A stretch of DNA of 51,535 nucleotides from Candidatus Poribacteria bacterium (GTDB lineage: Bacteria > Poribacteria > WGA-4E > WGA-3G), in NCBI GenBank assembly GCA_022827225.1, contig JAJDTJ010000017.1:1-51535 (forward strand), in the 5' to 3' direction. The position numbers and the translations under genes are program-made. The notes under the pieces were generated by a model that saw nothing but the letters and a program-made list of their open reading frames with translations, ran no database searches and was not told where the DNA came from. Below are positions 1 through 7,986 of this stretch, in pieces (position 1 is the first letter of the stretch; the number at the start of each line of letters is the position of its first letter).

Positions 1-61
1 CAACATATCGTTTTAAGACAGACTTTGTGGCTGCCATGCCACGATACCGTGATATTTTACT

Positions 62-133
62 GTAGTCAATAGTTTAACTTGTGGAGTGAACGCTGGCTAC
101 GCTTCGCACAAGCCCCCATGCTTTAGCCGGGGG
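62..133 (+). repeat. Right-end remnant of an IS200/IS605-type element
   Basis: The stretch ends in a hairpin (113-133) with a five-C and five-G outer stem and GCT/AGC inner stem. It closely matches the hairpin at the 3' end of the TnpB element near 42123-42142, read on the minus strand, including the preceding ACAAGCCCC. It is either the right end of an element whose body lies left of the window or a solo end. It abuts the rhodanese gene directly. Confidence 0.6.
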
Positions 134-189
134 TTATTGACATTGAATTTTATCAAGCGAAACTTAATTACGAAACAGATTCTTGGGAT

Positions 190-522
190 TTGTATGAAGC
201 ACTCAATAACGGGGAATCTATCGTTGTCATAGATGCACGTTCTCCGGAGGCTTATGCACTTGAACACATCCCGACATCCATAAATATCCCACATCGAACG
301 ATGTCTAAGGCGACTACAAGCGAACTCGATAAATCTAAGGTCTATGTCACTTATTGTGATGGCATCGGTTGTAATGCTTCTACCAAAGGTGCTTTGAATA
401 TGGCGAAATTAGGGTTCCACGTTAAGGAGTTGATGGGTGGCTTGGATTGGTGGAAGCGCGACGGCTATGAAACAAAAGGAAAACAGGGAGCTCCGGGGAC
501 TGAAGTTGTGTGTGGATGTTAG
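190..522 (+). CDS. Rhodanese-like domain protein
   Basis: Single rhodanese domain, probably cytoplasmic. The segment VVIDARSPEAYALEHIPTSI is the typical first half, and the active-site loop YCDGIGCNAST supplies the presumed catalytic Cys. Rhodaneses transfer sulfane sulfur or act as redox carriers; the substrate is unknown. TTG at 190 is the first usable start codon, but the frame stays open back to 127 and encodes EFYQAKLNYETDSWDL, which looks like the genuine family N-terminus. The IS200/IS605-type hairpin ends at 133, so the original start codon has probably been displaced by that element. C-terminus ends VVCGC. Family assignment is secure; start and expression are uncertain. Confidence 0.75.
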   Translation: MYEALNNGESIVVIDARSPEAYALEHIPTSINIPHRTMSKATTSELDKSKVYVTYCDGIGCNASTKGALNMAKLGFHVKELMGGLDWWKRDGYETKGKQGAPGTEVVCGC

Positions 523-534
523 ATACGATTTAAT

Positions 535-563
535 TTGCAACTACGGATAAGATAATGTATAAT
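535..563 (+). promoter_or_regulatory. Sigma-70-type promoter, upstream copy of a tandem pair
   Basis: TTGCAA (535-540), 17-base spacer, TATAAT (558-563), then TAACAT. It is followed 73 bases later by a second promoter with the same two boxes and spacing. It reads towards tRNA-Asn. Confidence 0.6.
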
Positions 564-607
564 TAACATCAGCCTGTTTCGCTTGCAGCAAAAAAGTGCT
601 ATTTAAC

Positions 608-636
608 TTGCAATTGCTGACGATGTAGGGTATAAT
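608..636 (+). promoter_or_regulatory. Sigma-70-type promoter of tRNA-Asn
   Basis: TTGCAA (608-613), 17-base spacer, TATAAT (631-636), then TAACAT. Transcription should begin around 643, a few bases before the tRNA at 649. Confidence 0.7.
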
Positions 637-648
637 TAACATTAACAA

Positions 649-721
649 TCCCCCATAGCTCAGTCGGTAGAGCAGATGGCTGTTAACCATCGTGTCGGCG
701 GTTCGAGTCCGTCTGGGGGAG
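649..721 (+). tRNA. tRNA-Asn (anticodon GTT)
   Basis: A 73-nt cloverleaf. Acceptor arm TCCCCCA (649-655) pairs with TGGGGGA (714-720), with discriminator G at 721. The anticodon stem GATGG/CCATC (675-679/687-691) encloses loop CTGTTAA, so the anticodon is GTT at 682-684. The T arm contains GTTCGAGTCC. The 3' CCA is not encoded. A consensus promoter lies just upstream. Confidence 0.97.
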
Positions 722-822
722 TTCTGAATTTTGCTGGCGGGCTTTGGTTGTCAAGGTTCGTCAGCAAAAATTTTTAACCTGTTCTTGTCCAAACTCACCC
801 TATTTCTCCACTGGAGGTCAAT

Positions 823-1647
823 ATGCCTAAGAAATTTACCGATGCACAGCTGGGTGAACTCTTAGCGAAAGGCTATTTAATTGTCCGCGACTACTATTCG
901 GGTGAACAACTTGCTGAGATGCAAGCTGCCCAGCGCCGCGTGCTGCCGACATGGGAAAAAGTTAAGGATGACCCACCCCCCGGTAGAGCGATTTTGACCG
1001 AATTCCCACCCGCTGAAATGGCTTTATTACGTGCGATTGTGGACCACGATGCATGGGAATTCGCACGTAAATTTCTGAAAACGGAGCATATCCACTTCCG
1101 TGCGGGGTGTATGATTGCACGCTACCCCGGATTCAAAGGCCCAGGTGTCGGTAGCGATCCGAGCAATTTGCACATTGATAACGGCAACAACTCACTGCTA
1201 CCCCAGTCCAAGAGTGCTCGTGAGTTCGGGCAACTCGGCTTTTGGGTACACCTTGAAGATGTTGACGAAGACCAAGCACCGCTTAGACTGCTTGCTAAGG
1301 AATACGGACGGGATACCTCTAAATACGAACCGCTTGTTTGTAAAGGTGGAACGCTCTGTATCTTCAACAACTATACCCTACATTCCGCAAGCGATTATCT
1401 GAGGGAAGATGGACAACGTTTCACGTGGGGGTTCGGTCTGGGACGTGCAGACCACTATTGGGAAGGGTTTCGGCACTACACGGATAAAGGTCGGAATCCA
1501 ACCTTCTCGAAATTCATTGGCACGTTGACCGCAGCGGAGCGTGAAGTCTTTCGGTTCCCACCTGCTGGTCATCCATACTACACGCCGCAAACGCTTGAGG
1601 CTTTAGAAGAACAGTATCCCGGTTGGAATGCACGTGAAGAGTATTAA
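823..1647 (+). CDS. Phytanoyl-CoA dioxygenase (PhyH) family protein
   Basis: Fe(II)/2-oxoglutarate-dependent oxygenase of the PhyH family, 274 residues, a normal length for single-domain members. The predicted iron ligands are visible: the HxD motif in LHIDNGNNS (His117, Asp119) and the distal His in YTLHSASDYL (His187). The family hydroxylates varied small molecules; nothing here identifies the substrate. The start is supported by GGAGG about ten bases upstream. The methylase gene starts only nine bases downstream, so the two are probably co-transcribed although their functions look unrelated. No signal peptide, so cytoplasmic. Poribacterial genomes are known for many PhyH paralogues, which is one reason for the taxonomic guess. 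Confidence 0.88.
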   Translation: MPKKFTDAQLGELLAKGYLIVRDYYSGEQLAEMQAAQRRVLPTWEKVKDDPPPGRAILTEFPPAEMALLRAIVDHDAWEFARKFLKTEHIHFRAGCMIARYPGFKGPGVGSDPSNLHIDNGNNSLLPQSKSAREFGQLGFWVHLEDVDEDQAPLRLLAKEYGRDTSKYEPLVCKGGTLCIFNNYTLHSASDYLREDGQRFTWGFGLGRADHYWEGFRHYTDKGRNPTFSKFIGTLTAAEREVFRFPPAGHPYYTPQTLEALEEQYPGWNAREEY

Positions 1648-1656
1648 GCGTATAAA

Positions 1657-2586
1657 ATGAAAGTTATGATTCCGCCGATTAAGTGTCAAGGAATTAAAAG
1701 CAAACTTGTCCCTTTCATAAAGCGAACTGTAGACTGGTCTTTTGAAGGGAGATGGGTTGAACCCTTTATGGGTTCAGGCGTTGTCGGTTTCAATATCACA
1801 CCGCGTAACGCTGTCTTTGCAGATAGCAATCCACATTTGATTAACTTCTATAATGCCATAGCAAGTGGTAAGATAGAGGGTCTGAAGGTGAGAAATTTCC
1901 TTCAGCAACAAGGCGAAATACTATCGAAACGTGGGCAAGATTACTATTATGAGGTCCGAGAACGGTTTAACAAAACACATGAACCTTTAGATTTTCTTTT
2001 TTTAAATCGGTGCTGCTTCAATGGCATGATTCGGTTCAATCGCAAAGGCGACTTTAATGTGCCTTTCGGGCACAAATCGCAGCGATTTTCTAAGGCATAC
2101 ATCACAAAAATTGTGAATCAAGTTGATTATGTTTATGTCATGTCAAGACATTCCAATTGGTCTTTTATCTGCCAAGATTTCAAAGAAACACTCAAAGAGA
2201 TTTCTGAAGACGATTTTATCTATTGTGATCCGCCTTACGTCGGACGGCACGTCGATTATTTCGATAGTTGGAACGAGGAAAATGAACGATACCTATTTGA
2301 GACGCTGAATCAATCGCCTTGCAAATTCATTTTATCCACGTGGCACAGCAACCAACACAGAGAGAATACCTTTCTTGAGACGTTGTGGTCAGAATTTCAG
2401 ATGTTAACCAAGGAGCACTTCTATTACCTCGGAGCGAAAGAGGAAAACAGAAAACCGATGCTTGAGGCGTTGATTATGAATTTCACGCCTAAACACCCAA
2501 ACGAGGAACCAACACTGCGAGTTGAGCAACTTCTACTCCTTGAAAAATTGGCAGAATATCAAAGAAGTGAGAGTTCGGTATCGTGA
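1657..2586 (+). CDS. DNA adenine methyltransferase, D12 class (Dam/DpnM-like)
   Basis: N6-adenine DNA methylase of the MethyltransfD12 family, 309 residues. The N-terminal [14 protein letters not shown] segment (around residues 8-21) corresponds to the family motif just before the AdoMet site. [13 protein letters not shown] (about 35-47) is the AdoMet-binding motif, and DPPY (191-194) is the catalytic motif of the alpha group. All key motifs are intact. No restriction endonuclease or specificity gene adjoins it, so it is probably an orphan methylase (regulatory, phage-derived or protective). It starts nine bases after the PhyH gene and ends fourteen bases before the convergent ThDP-enzyme gene. 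Target sequence unknown. Confidence 0.9.
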   Translation: MKVMIPPIKCQGIKSKLVPFIKRTVDWSFEGRWVEPFMGSGVVGFNITPRNAVFADSNPHLINFYNAIASGKIEGLKVRNFLQQQGEILSKRGQDYYYEVRERFNKTHEPLDFLFLNRCCFNGMIRFNRKGDFNVPFGHKSQRFSKAYITKIVNQVDYVYVMSRHSNWSFICQDFKETLKEISEDDFIYCDPPYVGRHVDYFDSWNEENERYLFETLNQSPCKFILSTWHSNQHRENTFLETLWSEFQMLTKEHFYYLGAKEENRKPMLEALIMNFTPKHPNEEPTLRVEQLLLLEKLAEYQRSESSVS

Positions 2587-2600
2587 AATTCGAGAGAACG

Positions 2601-4235
2601 CTAAAATCCGGTTTTTCGGAGTGGTTCGGACTGCAACCAACTGATGACGTTAATGATTTCGTCCTGTCGTCCTTGGAGCATCACCTCAATAAGTGCCGGT
2701 TGTTCGGCAGCGAGCGCATCGCGTAAAGTGTCTTTAAAATCACCCAAATCCTCAACCCGTTTGGCATATGCACCGAAAGATTTTGCGAATTCAACAAAAT
2801 CAGGGTTGAGCAGATCTGTATCAATCGTGCGCCCCTCACACCCTTTCAATTGCGACCCTTTAATCGCAGACAAGGCACCGTCGTTCACCACAATTGCCAC
2901 GACGTTGATACCGTATTTCATCGCGGTCGCCATCTCTACGGCACCCATCAGAAACCCGCCATCGCCACTGAAGCAGATAACCGGACGATCGGGATACGCA
3001 ACCTTCGCACCGATGGCTGCCGGATACGCGTGTCCTAACGCCACACCGATATTCGGATAGAGAAAGGTCCTCGGATCGTAGATAGGGAATTCGGCGAAAG
3101 AAGCGTAACCGAGCGAGTGGACATCAATCGCATAGATCGTGTCGCGTGGAAGCACGTCTTGTAACTCATGAATGACGGGTAACGATGGCTGCGCATCAAA
3201 CTGGGTTCGGAGTTCTGCCAGCGTTTCGTCCCATCCGTTTTGTCCCTGAACGACATCTTCGATGAGTGCTTGCAACGTCAGTTTCAGGTCACCCACCACG
3301 CCGACATCACACGGATATTCAAGTCCGATCTCGTCTGGGTCTTCGTCGATCTGGATGAACGGTTGCGGGAGTTGCAGACTCCAATTTCGGGTATCAATAG
3401 AGGTAAATCGGGGTCCGATGCCGATTAGACAATCGGCGCGTTGAAGTGCCTCACGTCCGAGGTAACCGTAACAGATTTGCAGTGCCAGCGGATGGTCTTC
3501 TGATAAAGCGCCTTTCCCGTTGCGGGTGACGATCACAGGTGCGTTCAGTTTTTCGGCGAGGATACGTAACTCGTTTCGTGCGTTTGCGTGATAGACAGCA
3601 GAACCGGCAAAGATAAGGGGCATCTTGGCGTTGCGGATGGTCTCAACGGCAGTACTGAGGTCTGTATCGTCGGGTGGCGGTAACTCGTCGCGTTCGACAC
3701 GCGGCGGGATTCGTACCGCTCCTTCGCCTGTGACGACATCCATCGGGAACTCCAAGACTGTCGGTCCCGGTCTCCCGTTCCGCATCGCTTTGAAAGCGTT
3801 TTCGACAACGATAGGAATCTCAGCGACGGTGTGTGCGATGGCGCAGTACTTCGTTAGCGACTCAAAGAACCGCATCTGATCCAACCCGTGGAACATCTTG
3901 CTCGGATGCTTACCATAGAGACTGGAATCGCTCTGTCCGGTGATGAGCAGGACAGGTGCGCAATCGGTGAACGCCTCCAAAATTCCGGTCGATGCGTTGC
4001 TGGCACCCGGTCCCGGCACAGTGATAGCGACGCCGACTTCTCCTGTCGCGCGGGCGAAGCCGTCTGCCATCTGTGTCGCCGCGTATTCGTGGCGGACGAG
4101 GTAATGGTCGATCGTGTCTTTACCTCGCCGCAGCAAAGCGTCGTAAATCTGGATGTTTTGGGTACCGGGCATCCCGAAAACCGCTGAGACTCCCTGTGCC
4201 TTCAAGCATTCGATGAGAATATCTCCGCCTTTCAC
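2601..4235 (-). CDS. ThDP-dependent enzyme, acetolactate-synthase large-subunit-like
   Basis: Three-domain thiamine-diphosphate enzyme of 544 residues, the usual length for the acetolactate synthase/benzoylformate decarboxylase superfamily. The N-terminal Pyr domain has the GMPGTQN segment and the catalytic Glu50 in RHEYAATQMADG. The central TPP_enzyme_M domain follows. The C-terminal PP domain has GDGGFLMGAVEMATA and the cofactor-binding continuation VVNDGALSAIKG, with VND in place of the more common NN. No small regulatory (IlvH) subunit is nearby, so a catabolic decarboxylase or carboligase role is as likely as branched-chain synthesis. The start is GTG at 4235, with AAAGGAG about nine bases upstream. 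It immediately follows a possible 44-residue ORF. Confidence 0.85.
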   Translation of the reverse strand: MKGGDILIECLKAQGVSAVFGMPGTQNIQIYDALLRRGKDTIDHYLVRHEYAATQMADGFARATGEVGVAITVPGPGASNASTGILEAFTDCAPVLLITGQSDSSLYGKHPSKMFHGLDQMRFFESLTKYCAIAHTVAEIPIVVENAFKAMRNGRPGPTVLEFPMDVVTGEGAVRIPPRVERDELPPPDDTDLSTAVETIRNAKMPLIFAGSAVYHANARNELRILAEKLNAPVIVTRNGKGALSEDHPLALQICYGYLGREALQRADCLIGIGPRFTSIDTRNWSLQLPQPFIQIDEDPDEIGLEYPCDVGVVGDLKLTLQALIEDVVQGQNGWDETLAELRTQFDAQPSLPVIHELQDVLPRDTIYAIDVHSLGYASFAEFPIYDPRTFLYPNIGVALGHAYPAAIGAKVAYPDRPVICFSGDGGFLMGAVEMATAMKYGINVVAIVVNDGALSAIKGSQLKGCEGRTIDTDLLNPDFVEFAKSFGAYAKRVEDLGDFKDTLRDALAAEQPALIEVMLQGRQDEIINVISWLQSEPLRKTGF

Positions 4236-4238
4236 GTG

Positions 4239-4373
4239 TCAGTCTCCTTTGTGTTTTCTGAGAAAATTCTCTAACCACGCATCGGGATCGTATCCGAGTC
4301 GGCGTAGCGATTGACAGCCGATACGTTTTAGAAAATTGGGGATGAGATTAAAGAGTTTAAGTCGCCAATTCAT
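4239..4373 (-). CDS. Possible small protein, 44 residues
   Basis: Unrecognised short ORF upstream of the ThDP enzyme on the same strand. It starts ATG at 4373 and ends TGA three bases before the GTG of the next gene, so the ribosome-binding site of the enzyme lies inside its last codons, as in a translationally coupled pair. The product is basic and aromatic, starting MNWRLKLFNLIPNFLKRIG and containing LGYDPDAWLENFL, and would form amphipathic helices. There is no obvious Shine-Dalgarno sequence for it. It could be a real small protein, an uncoupling leader, or the decayed tail of a longer gene. Confidence 0.35.
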   Translation of the reverse strand: MNWRLKLFNLIPNFLKRIGCQSLRRLGYDPDAWLENFLRKHKGD

Positions 4374-4410
4374 AGTAGGTAAGGTATAGGACATCTGTAA
4401 GTTATAGACT

Positions 4411-4533
4411 TAGGACTTACGTAAGATCCTTTCGTTTGCTCGAGAAATTGGAAGGGAGGAAGATTGGAAGCGTAGACAGATGTTCCACCATCCTTCCTGC
4501 GCTTCCATCCTTCCTGCCTTTAGTGTAAGTCCT
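4411..4533. repeat. MITE-like element with AGGACTTAC ends
   Basis: About 123 bp bounded by TAGGACTTAC (4411-4420) and the inverted GTAAGTCCT (4525-4533). The interior is an imperfect palindrome built of GGAAG/CTTCC blocks. The same terminal repeat bounds or marks other sites at 7779, 13785, 17085 and 24812. It carries no ORF, so it would need a transposase in trans. Confidence 0.6.
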
Positions 4534-4565
4534 GATGCTTAAGAAATCGGGATTACAAATCCCTC

Positions 4566-5693
4566 CTACAAGATAGCGTCGCCGGTGTTTTTATCGAAAA
4601 AGTGCATCCGTTCCGAAACGAAAGAGACATAGAGCTGTTGTCCAATCTCCGCTTCAAAGTTAGGGGCAGTGACTGCTTTGAGGATCGTCCGTGCACCCGC
4701 TGCATCCGGACCGAGGGTCAGTTCAACGATTGTTTCCGCACCCAGCGGTTCAACACTATAGACCTCAGCCTGAAAAGCGTTCGGAATCGGCTGATGACTG
4801 ATAATAACGTCTTCAGCGTGCGTCCCGAAAACAGTTTCGCCATCTGAAGTGCTTTCGTTGAGTGTTTTGACAATCTGGTTGTCTTCGATTGTTACTGTGT
4901 TGTTGTTTCCTGTGGTGTTTGCTAATGTCAGCTGCAGTTGTCCGTTGGCACTGGAGATGTCGCACGGGATGCAATTCATGCTGGGGTTACCTATGAAACC
5001 TGCGACAAATAGGTTCGCCGGGTGGTTATAGATGTCTGAGGGTGTCCCTAACTGCTGGATTCTCCCGGCTTCAAGGACGGCGATCCGATCCGCCATCGAC
5101 ATCGCTTCGATCTGGTCGTGTGTTACATAGAAGGTGGTTGTACCGAGTTCACGTTGCCGCCACCGGATTTCAGCGCGCATCTCCGTCCGGAGTTTCGCAT
5201 CCAAATTGGATATCGGTTCGTCCATGAGGAAGACTTGCGGACGGCGTACCATTGCGCGTCCGAGTCCGACGCGCTGCGTTTCGCCACCACTCAACTGGTT
5301 CGGCGTTCGCATGAGCAGGTGTTCGATATGGAGCATCTGTGCAATATCTCTGACGCGCCGATCGATTTCCTCGGCAGAGAGTCGTCTCGGATGCAACGGG
5401 AACGCCATATTCTCGTAGACGCTCAGATGCGGATAGAGGATATGCGATTGGAAGACGAAAGCGACATCGCGTTCTGCTGGGGTTTTATCGCTGACGCTGA
5501 CACCGTCTAAGTAGATGGTGCCCTCCTCCGGTGTGTCCAAACCAGCGATACAACGGAGTGTCGTCGTTTTTCCTGCACCCGTTTGACCGAGCAGCACGAA
5601 GAATTCTTGGTCTTGGACATCAAGCGTGATGTCGTCGAGTGCGATGAGATCGCCGAAGCATTTTGTGATGTTTTCGAGTTTGACTGTTGCCAT
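4566..5693 (-). CDS. ABC transporter ATP-binding protein, MalK/UgpC type
   Basis: ATPase subunit of a carbohydrate-type (CUT1) importer, 375 residues, typical for MalK/UgpC/MsmK. Walker A GQTGAGKTTT lies near residue 37. The signature is LSGGETQRVGLGRAM, with Glu for the usual Gln. Walker B is VFLMDEPISNLDAKL and the H-loop FYVTHDQIEAM. The C-terminal third is the TOBE/OB regulatory domain that distinguishes MalK-type from generic ATPases. No permease or binding protein adjoins it; such ATPases can be shared among several sugar transporters. The fused permease at 14406 is of a different (iron/thiamine-like) class, so pairing is not assumed. A long AT-rich spacer lies upstream. Confidence 0.9.
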   Translation of the reverse strand: MATVKLENITKCFGDLIALDDITLDVQDQEFFVLLGQTGAGKTTTLRCIAGLDTPEEGTIYLDGVSVSDKTPAERDVAFVFQSHILYPHLSVYENMAFPLHPRRLSAEEIDRRVRDIAQMLHIEHLLMRTPNQLSGGETQRVGLGRAMVRRPQVFLMDEPISNLDAKLRTEMRAEIRWRQRELGTTTFYVTHDQIEAMSMADRIAVLEAGRIQQLGTPSDIYNHPANLFVAGFIGNPSMNCIPCDISSANGQLQLTLANTTGNNNTVTIEDNQIVKTLNESTSDGETVFGTHAEDVIISHQPIPNAFQAEVYSVEPLGAETIVELTLGPDAAGARTILKAVTAPNFEAEIGQQLYVSFVSERMHFFDKNTGDAIL

Positions 5694-6154
5694 AAATAAT
5701 GCTACGATTCTTTACGAAAAAAAACGATATTTTCTTAAAACGGACTGCTGAAAACCCAAATACCTCTGAAAAAAAAGTCTAATTTTATATTAAGTCACTG
5801 GAAAAAATATATGAATTATTTAATATCAAATGTCCTAATATAACAAGCCCTAAAGCCTTGCCACCATTGAGTTTTCTCCCCTTAAAAAATTTTAAAGAAA
5901 TTTGAAAAAAAACAAGGTTTGTGATACCATATTTAAAGGGCATTCGATGAAAAATTGGCGCGAGGCATTTCGGCACTTGCAGAATATGTCTAAGTTCCGT
6001 TTTTTGGAGATTTTGCCATTTTAAACCGAGTTCACGTTACTATACGAGTATAGCACGTATCGCGTTTAAGGGGCAACAAAAATTGGTTTTGGTTGCTAGT
6101 GTTAATGTTTGCCCTGACTGAAAAAAGAAAGATTGATCTATAATGAAACGTTTC
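5694..6154. other. AT-rich intergenic region
   Basis: About 460 bases with no convincing gene. It contains A/T tracts, a perfect small palindrome CTATAC-GA-GTATAG near 6038-6051, and a TATAAT box at 6139-6144 with only a poor -35 match. It separates the minus-strand ATPase from the plus-strand LamG gene and so probably holds both promoters. Confidence 0.4.
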
Positions 6155-6178
6155 AACCCCACGCTGAAGCATGGGGTT
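6155..6178 (+). repeat. IS200/IS605-type end hairpin (solo left-end-like)
   Basis: Hairpin AACCCC...GGGGTT with inner loop ACGCTGAAGCAT. It is followed by GGCAGGAAAACTG, which resembles GGCAGGAAACACCG next to the left-end hairpin of the TnpB element (43566-43585, minus strand). It is therefore a probable excision scar or solo end, 39 bases before the LamG start codon. Confidence 0.45.
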
Positions 6179-6216
6179 TTGGCAGGAAAACTGATAAAAC
6201 CCAAAAGGAGCAAAAA

Positions 6217-6990
6217 ATGAAAGCGATACTTGTCGGATTTGTTTTACTATTCCTCATTGGATTCACCGCGCAACCGGTGTTTTCCCAAAATGTTAACGAT
6301 GGCATCGTCGCATATTGGGCATTCAACGAAACAGCAGGCGAGACAGCTGCCGATTCCAGCGGCAACGGACATGACGGAATACTTGAAGGTGACCCCCAAT
6401 GGGTAAAGGACGGGTACTTCGGCGGCGCACTTGAATTCGATCAAGCTGGCGATGAAGTCAATGTCCCATTTCATGCGGACTTGAATCAACAAGAATTCAC
6501 GATCTGCGCTTGGGCAAATGTGGACCCGGAAAGTGGGAACCATCGCGCCGTTATTTCCTCGAGACATGAACCGCCACTGAGTGGCTATATCATTTACGCT
6601 GAACCCGGCAATACCTGGCAATTTTGGACAGGCACCGGCGCCCCACCCTGGTCCGTGGTTCGAGGTCCCGGTATCAACCTCGGCGAATGGGAACACCTCG
6701 CAGGGGTTTGCAGCGACGGAAAACAGACCCTCTATGTCAACGGCGAACTCGCCGGTGAGACAGATGCCGTCGTCAATGTCAATGCGGAACAGGAACTCCT
6801 CATCGGGGCAGGCGCGAACGAACGCGCAACGCATGAGTACCTGTTCAAGGGGAAAATTGATGAGGTAATCCTCTATAACCGTGCTCTGAGTGCAGATGAA
6901 ATCGCAGCCGTGATGGAACGTGAGTCGCTCACAGCCGTTCAACCCGTTGGCAAACTCGCAATCACTTGGGGACAGCTCAAAAACCGATAA
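6217..6990 (+). CDS. Secreted LamG (concanavalin A-like) domain protein
   Basis: Exported 257-residue protein. The start at 6217 is chosen because AAAAGGAG lies just upstream and it gives a clean signal peptide, MKAILVGFVLLFLIGFTAQP then VFSQ. Upstream in-frame codons run through the IS-type hairpin and are not believed. The mature part is one LamG/laminin-G-like jelly-roll: AYWAFNET, GALEFDQAGDEVNVP, FTICAWANVDPES, WEHLAGVCSDGKQTLYVNGE and GKIDEVILYNRALSADEI are the usual landmarks. Such domains bind glycans or proteins outside the cell. The tail AVQPVGKLAITWGQLKNR lies beyond the domain and loosely resembles the tail of the second LamG protein at 43641. A terminator follows. Confidence 0.85.
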   Translation: MKAILVGFVLLFLIGFTAQPVFSQNVNDGIVAYWAFNETAGETAADSSGNGHDGILEGDPQWVKDGYFGGALEFDQAGDEVNVPFHADLNQQEFTICAWANVDPESGNHRAVISSRHEPPLSGYIIYAEPGNTWQFWTGTGAPPWSVVRGPGINLGEWEHLAGVCSDGKQTLYVNGELAGETDAVVNVNAEQELLIGAGANERATHEYLFKGKIDEVILYNRALSADEIAAVMERESLTAVQPVGKLAITWGQLKNR

Positions 6991-7006
6991 CCCGCTATGA
7001 GATACT

Positions 7007-7059
7007 GGGTAGGGGCAGCCCTTGGACATCTTCAGTGCTTCCCCTACCCCTATCTTTTT
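7007..7059 (+). terminator. Rho-independent terminator after the LamG gene
   Basis: Stem GGGTAGGGG (7007-7015) pairs perfectly with CCCCTACCC (7041-7049), followed by TATCTTTTT. It sits 17 bases after the LamG stop codon. Confidence 0.65.
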
Positions 7060-7156
7060 AACTCCGAAGCAAGGCTTTATATCTTTGAAGCCGTGTTCAA
7101 TCTGCCCTAACCGAAACGGCTCTTTAAAAAAAGACCTGAAACCCAATAATTCCTTA

Positions 7157-7251
7157 AAGTTGACGTTTCCTTATGGAAGATCGCGAGCGCAGCTCGCTCC
7201 TACCGAAGAGACTATACACAAATATAAAGTAAATATGTAAAACTAAATACC
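7157..7251. repeat. Interspersed repeat with GATCGCGAGCG hairpin, copy A
   Basis: It begins AAGTTGACG, contains the hairpin GCGAGCGCAGCTCGC, and ends ATATGTAAAACTAAATACC. A second copy at 17899-18015 shares both flanks but has a different hairpin interior. The hairpin alone recurs inverted at 12098-12120. Confidence 0.6.
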
Positions 7252-7274
7252 GCTGCTGTTTTATGTTGAAAATG

Positions 7275-7303
7275 TTGCTTTTCGGCTAAAAATATCGTAT
7301 AAT
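7275..7303 (+). promoter_or_regulatory. Sigma-70-type promoter
   Basis: TTGCTT (7275-7280), 17-base spacer, TATAAT (7298-7303). A second TATAAT lies at 7399-7404, with TTTGGA at 7377-7382 (spacer 16). Neither is followed by a convincing protein-coding gene; both point at the putative untranslated RNA ending near 7744. Confidence 0.5.
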
Positions 7304-7410
7304 TTTGGTTGTTATATAGACATTACTCGTTTTAACTTGAAAAATAGTAGATATGTCATGTTGTAACTTACAAATCTTTGGACAATTTCTTGTTGGATTA
7401 TAATTGTTAC

Positions 7411-7744
7411 CGAGTGCACATCCCAACGGCTGTTTGAAACTGTACGTAAGGCGACGACCATGCAAAGCGGAGACATCCAATTAACATCGCCAAACGGATT
7501 TTACGGGGACACCGAGTCTATAGAAGTCTGCGTTGCTGCTGTGCGCCGCGTGTGTATATGTTCGTTGCTTTCGCGTATTATTAACGCTAAGTTAACCATG
7601 CTATCTGCAGGGTTAATGCCCCCTCGCTTAACATCAAATAAGTGTTATATTTCACAAGATAGTATAGACTTCAAGGTCGTTCTATCTGTGTCACGCCTGC
7701 GCGCGTTTCGTCTTGAACGGAACGTCTCGTCGCGGGCTTTTTTT
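7411..7744 (+). ncRNA. Candidate untranslated RNA of unknown family
   Basis: A stretch of about 330 bases lies between two good promoter matches and a strong terminator, but contains no believable gene. The only open frame (from 7460) runs through the terminator into a MITE end and has unprotein-like composition. I checked by eye for tmRNA, RNase P and SRP signature sequences and found none. Local pairings such as GGCGA/TCGCC (7450/7487) suggest folding. Boundaries are estimates. A short unrecognised protein starting at 7460 is the alternative. Confidence 0.3.
7695..7744 (+). terminator. Strong rho-independent terminator
   Basis: Two-part stem: GCCTGCG (7695-7701) with CGCGGGC (7731-7737), and inside it GTTTCGT (7705-7711) with ACGGAAC (7717-7723), loop CTTGA. 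Seven T residues follow. Confidence 0.65.
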
Positions 7745-7778
7745 CTTGCATTGGGGCTCCCCCGGTGCATATTATTCT

Positions 7779-7954
7779 TAGGACTTACGCATGCAGCTCT
7801 TTTGTAGTAAGTGGTTGTTGGTTGTTGGTTGTTGGTAAGAGGTTTTCTCTTAACCATTAACCATTAACCAACTACGGTTTGTGCTACCAGAACGCTGTGT
7901 TTACGAAAAATCTCATCTAACAAAACGAACTATAATCAAAATTACGTCCGTCCT
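7779..7954. repeat. MITE-like element with AGGACTTAC end, enlarged copy
   Basis: The left end TAGGACTTACGC (7779-7790) is intact; the right end is degraded (ACGTCCGTCCT, ending 7954). The interior shares the block around GTGTTTACGAAAAATCTCATC with the copies at 13785 and 16957. It has gained runs of TTGGTTG and AACCATT that form a long imperfect palindrome. It lies just upstream of the DGR target gene. Confidence 0.5.
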
Positions 7955-7986
7955 GACCCTAAAATATCAACAGGAGAATATTTCTT

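Noticed and set aside
5785..5976. 63-codon open frame on the minus strand upstream of the ATPase gene
   Set aside because: AT-rich spacer with no start signal and no recognisable product.
6247..7146. 299-codon antisense frame across the LamG gene
   Set aside because: It overlaps the well-supported LamG gene and its terminator and shows no domain.
7460..7807. 115-codon open frame
   Set aside because: Composition is unlike protein, it runs through a strong terminator and into a MITE end, and it matches no family I recognise.
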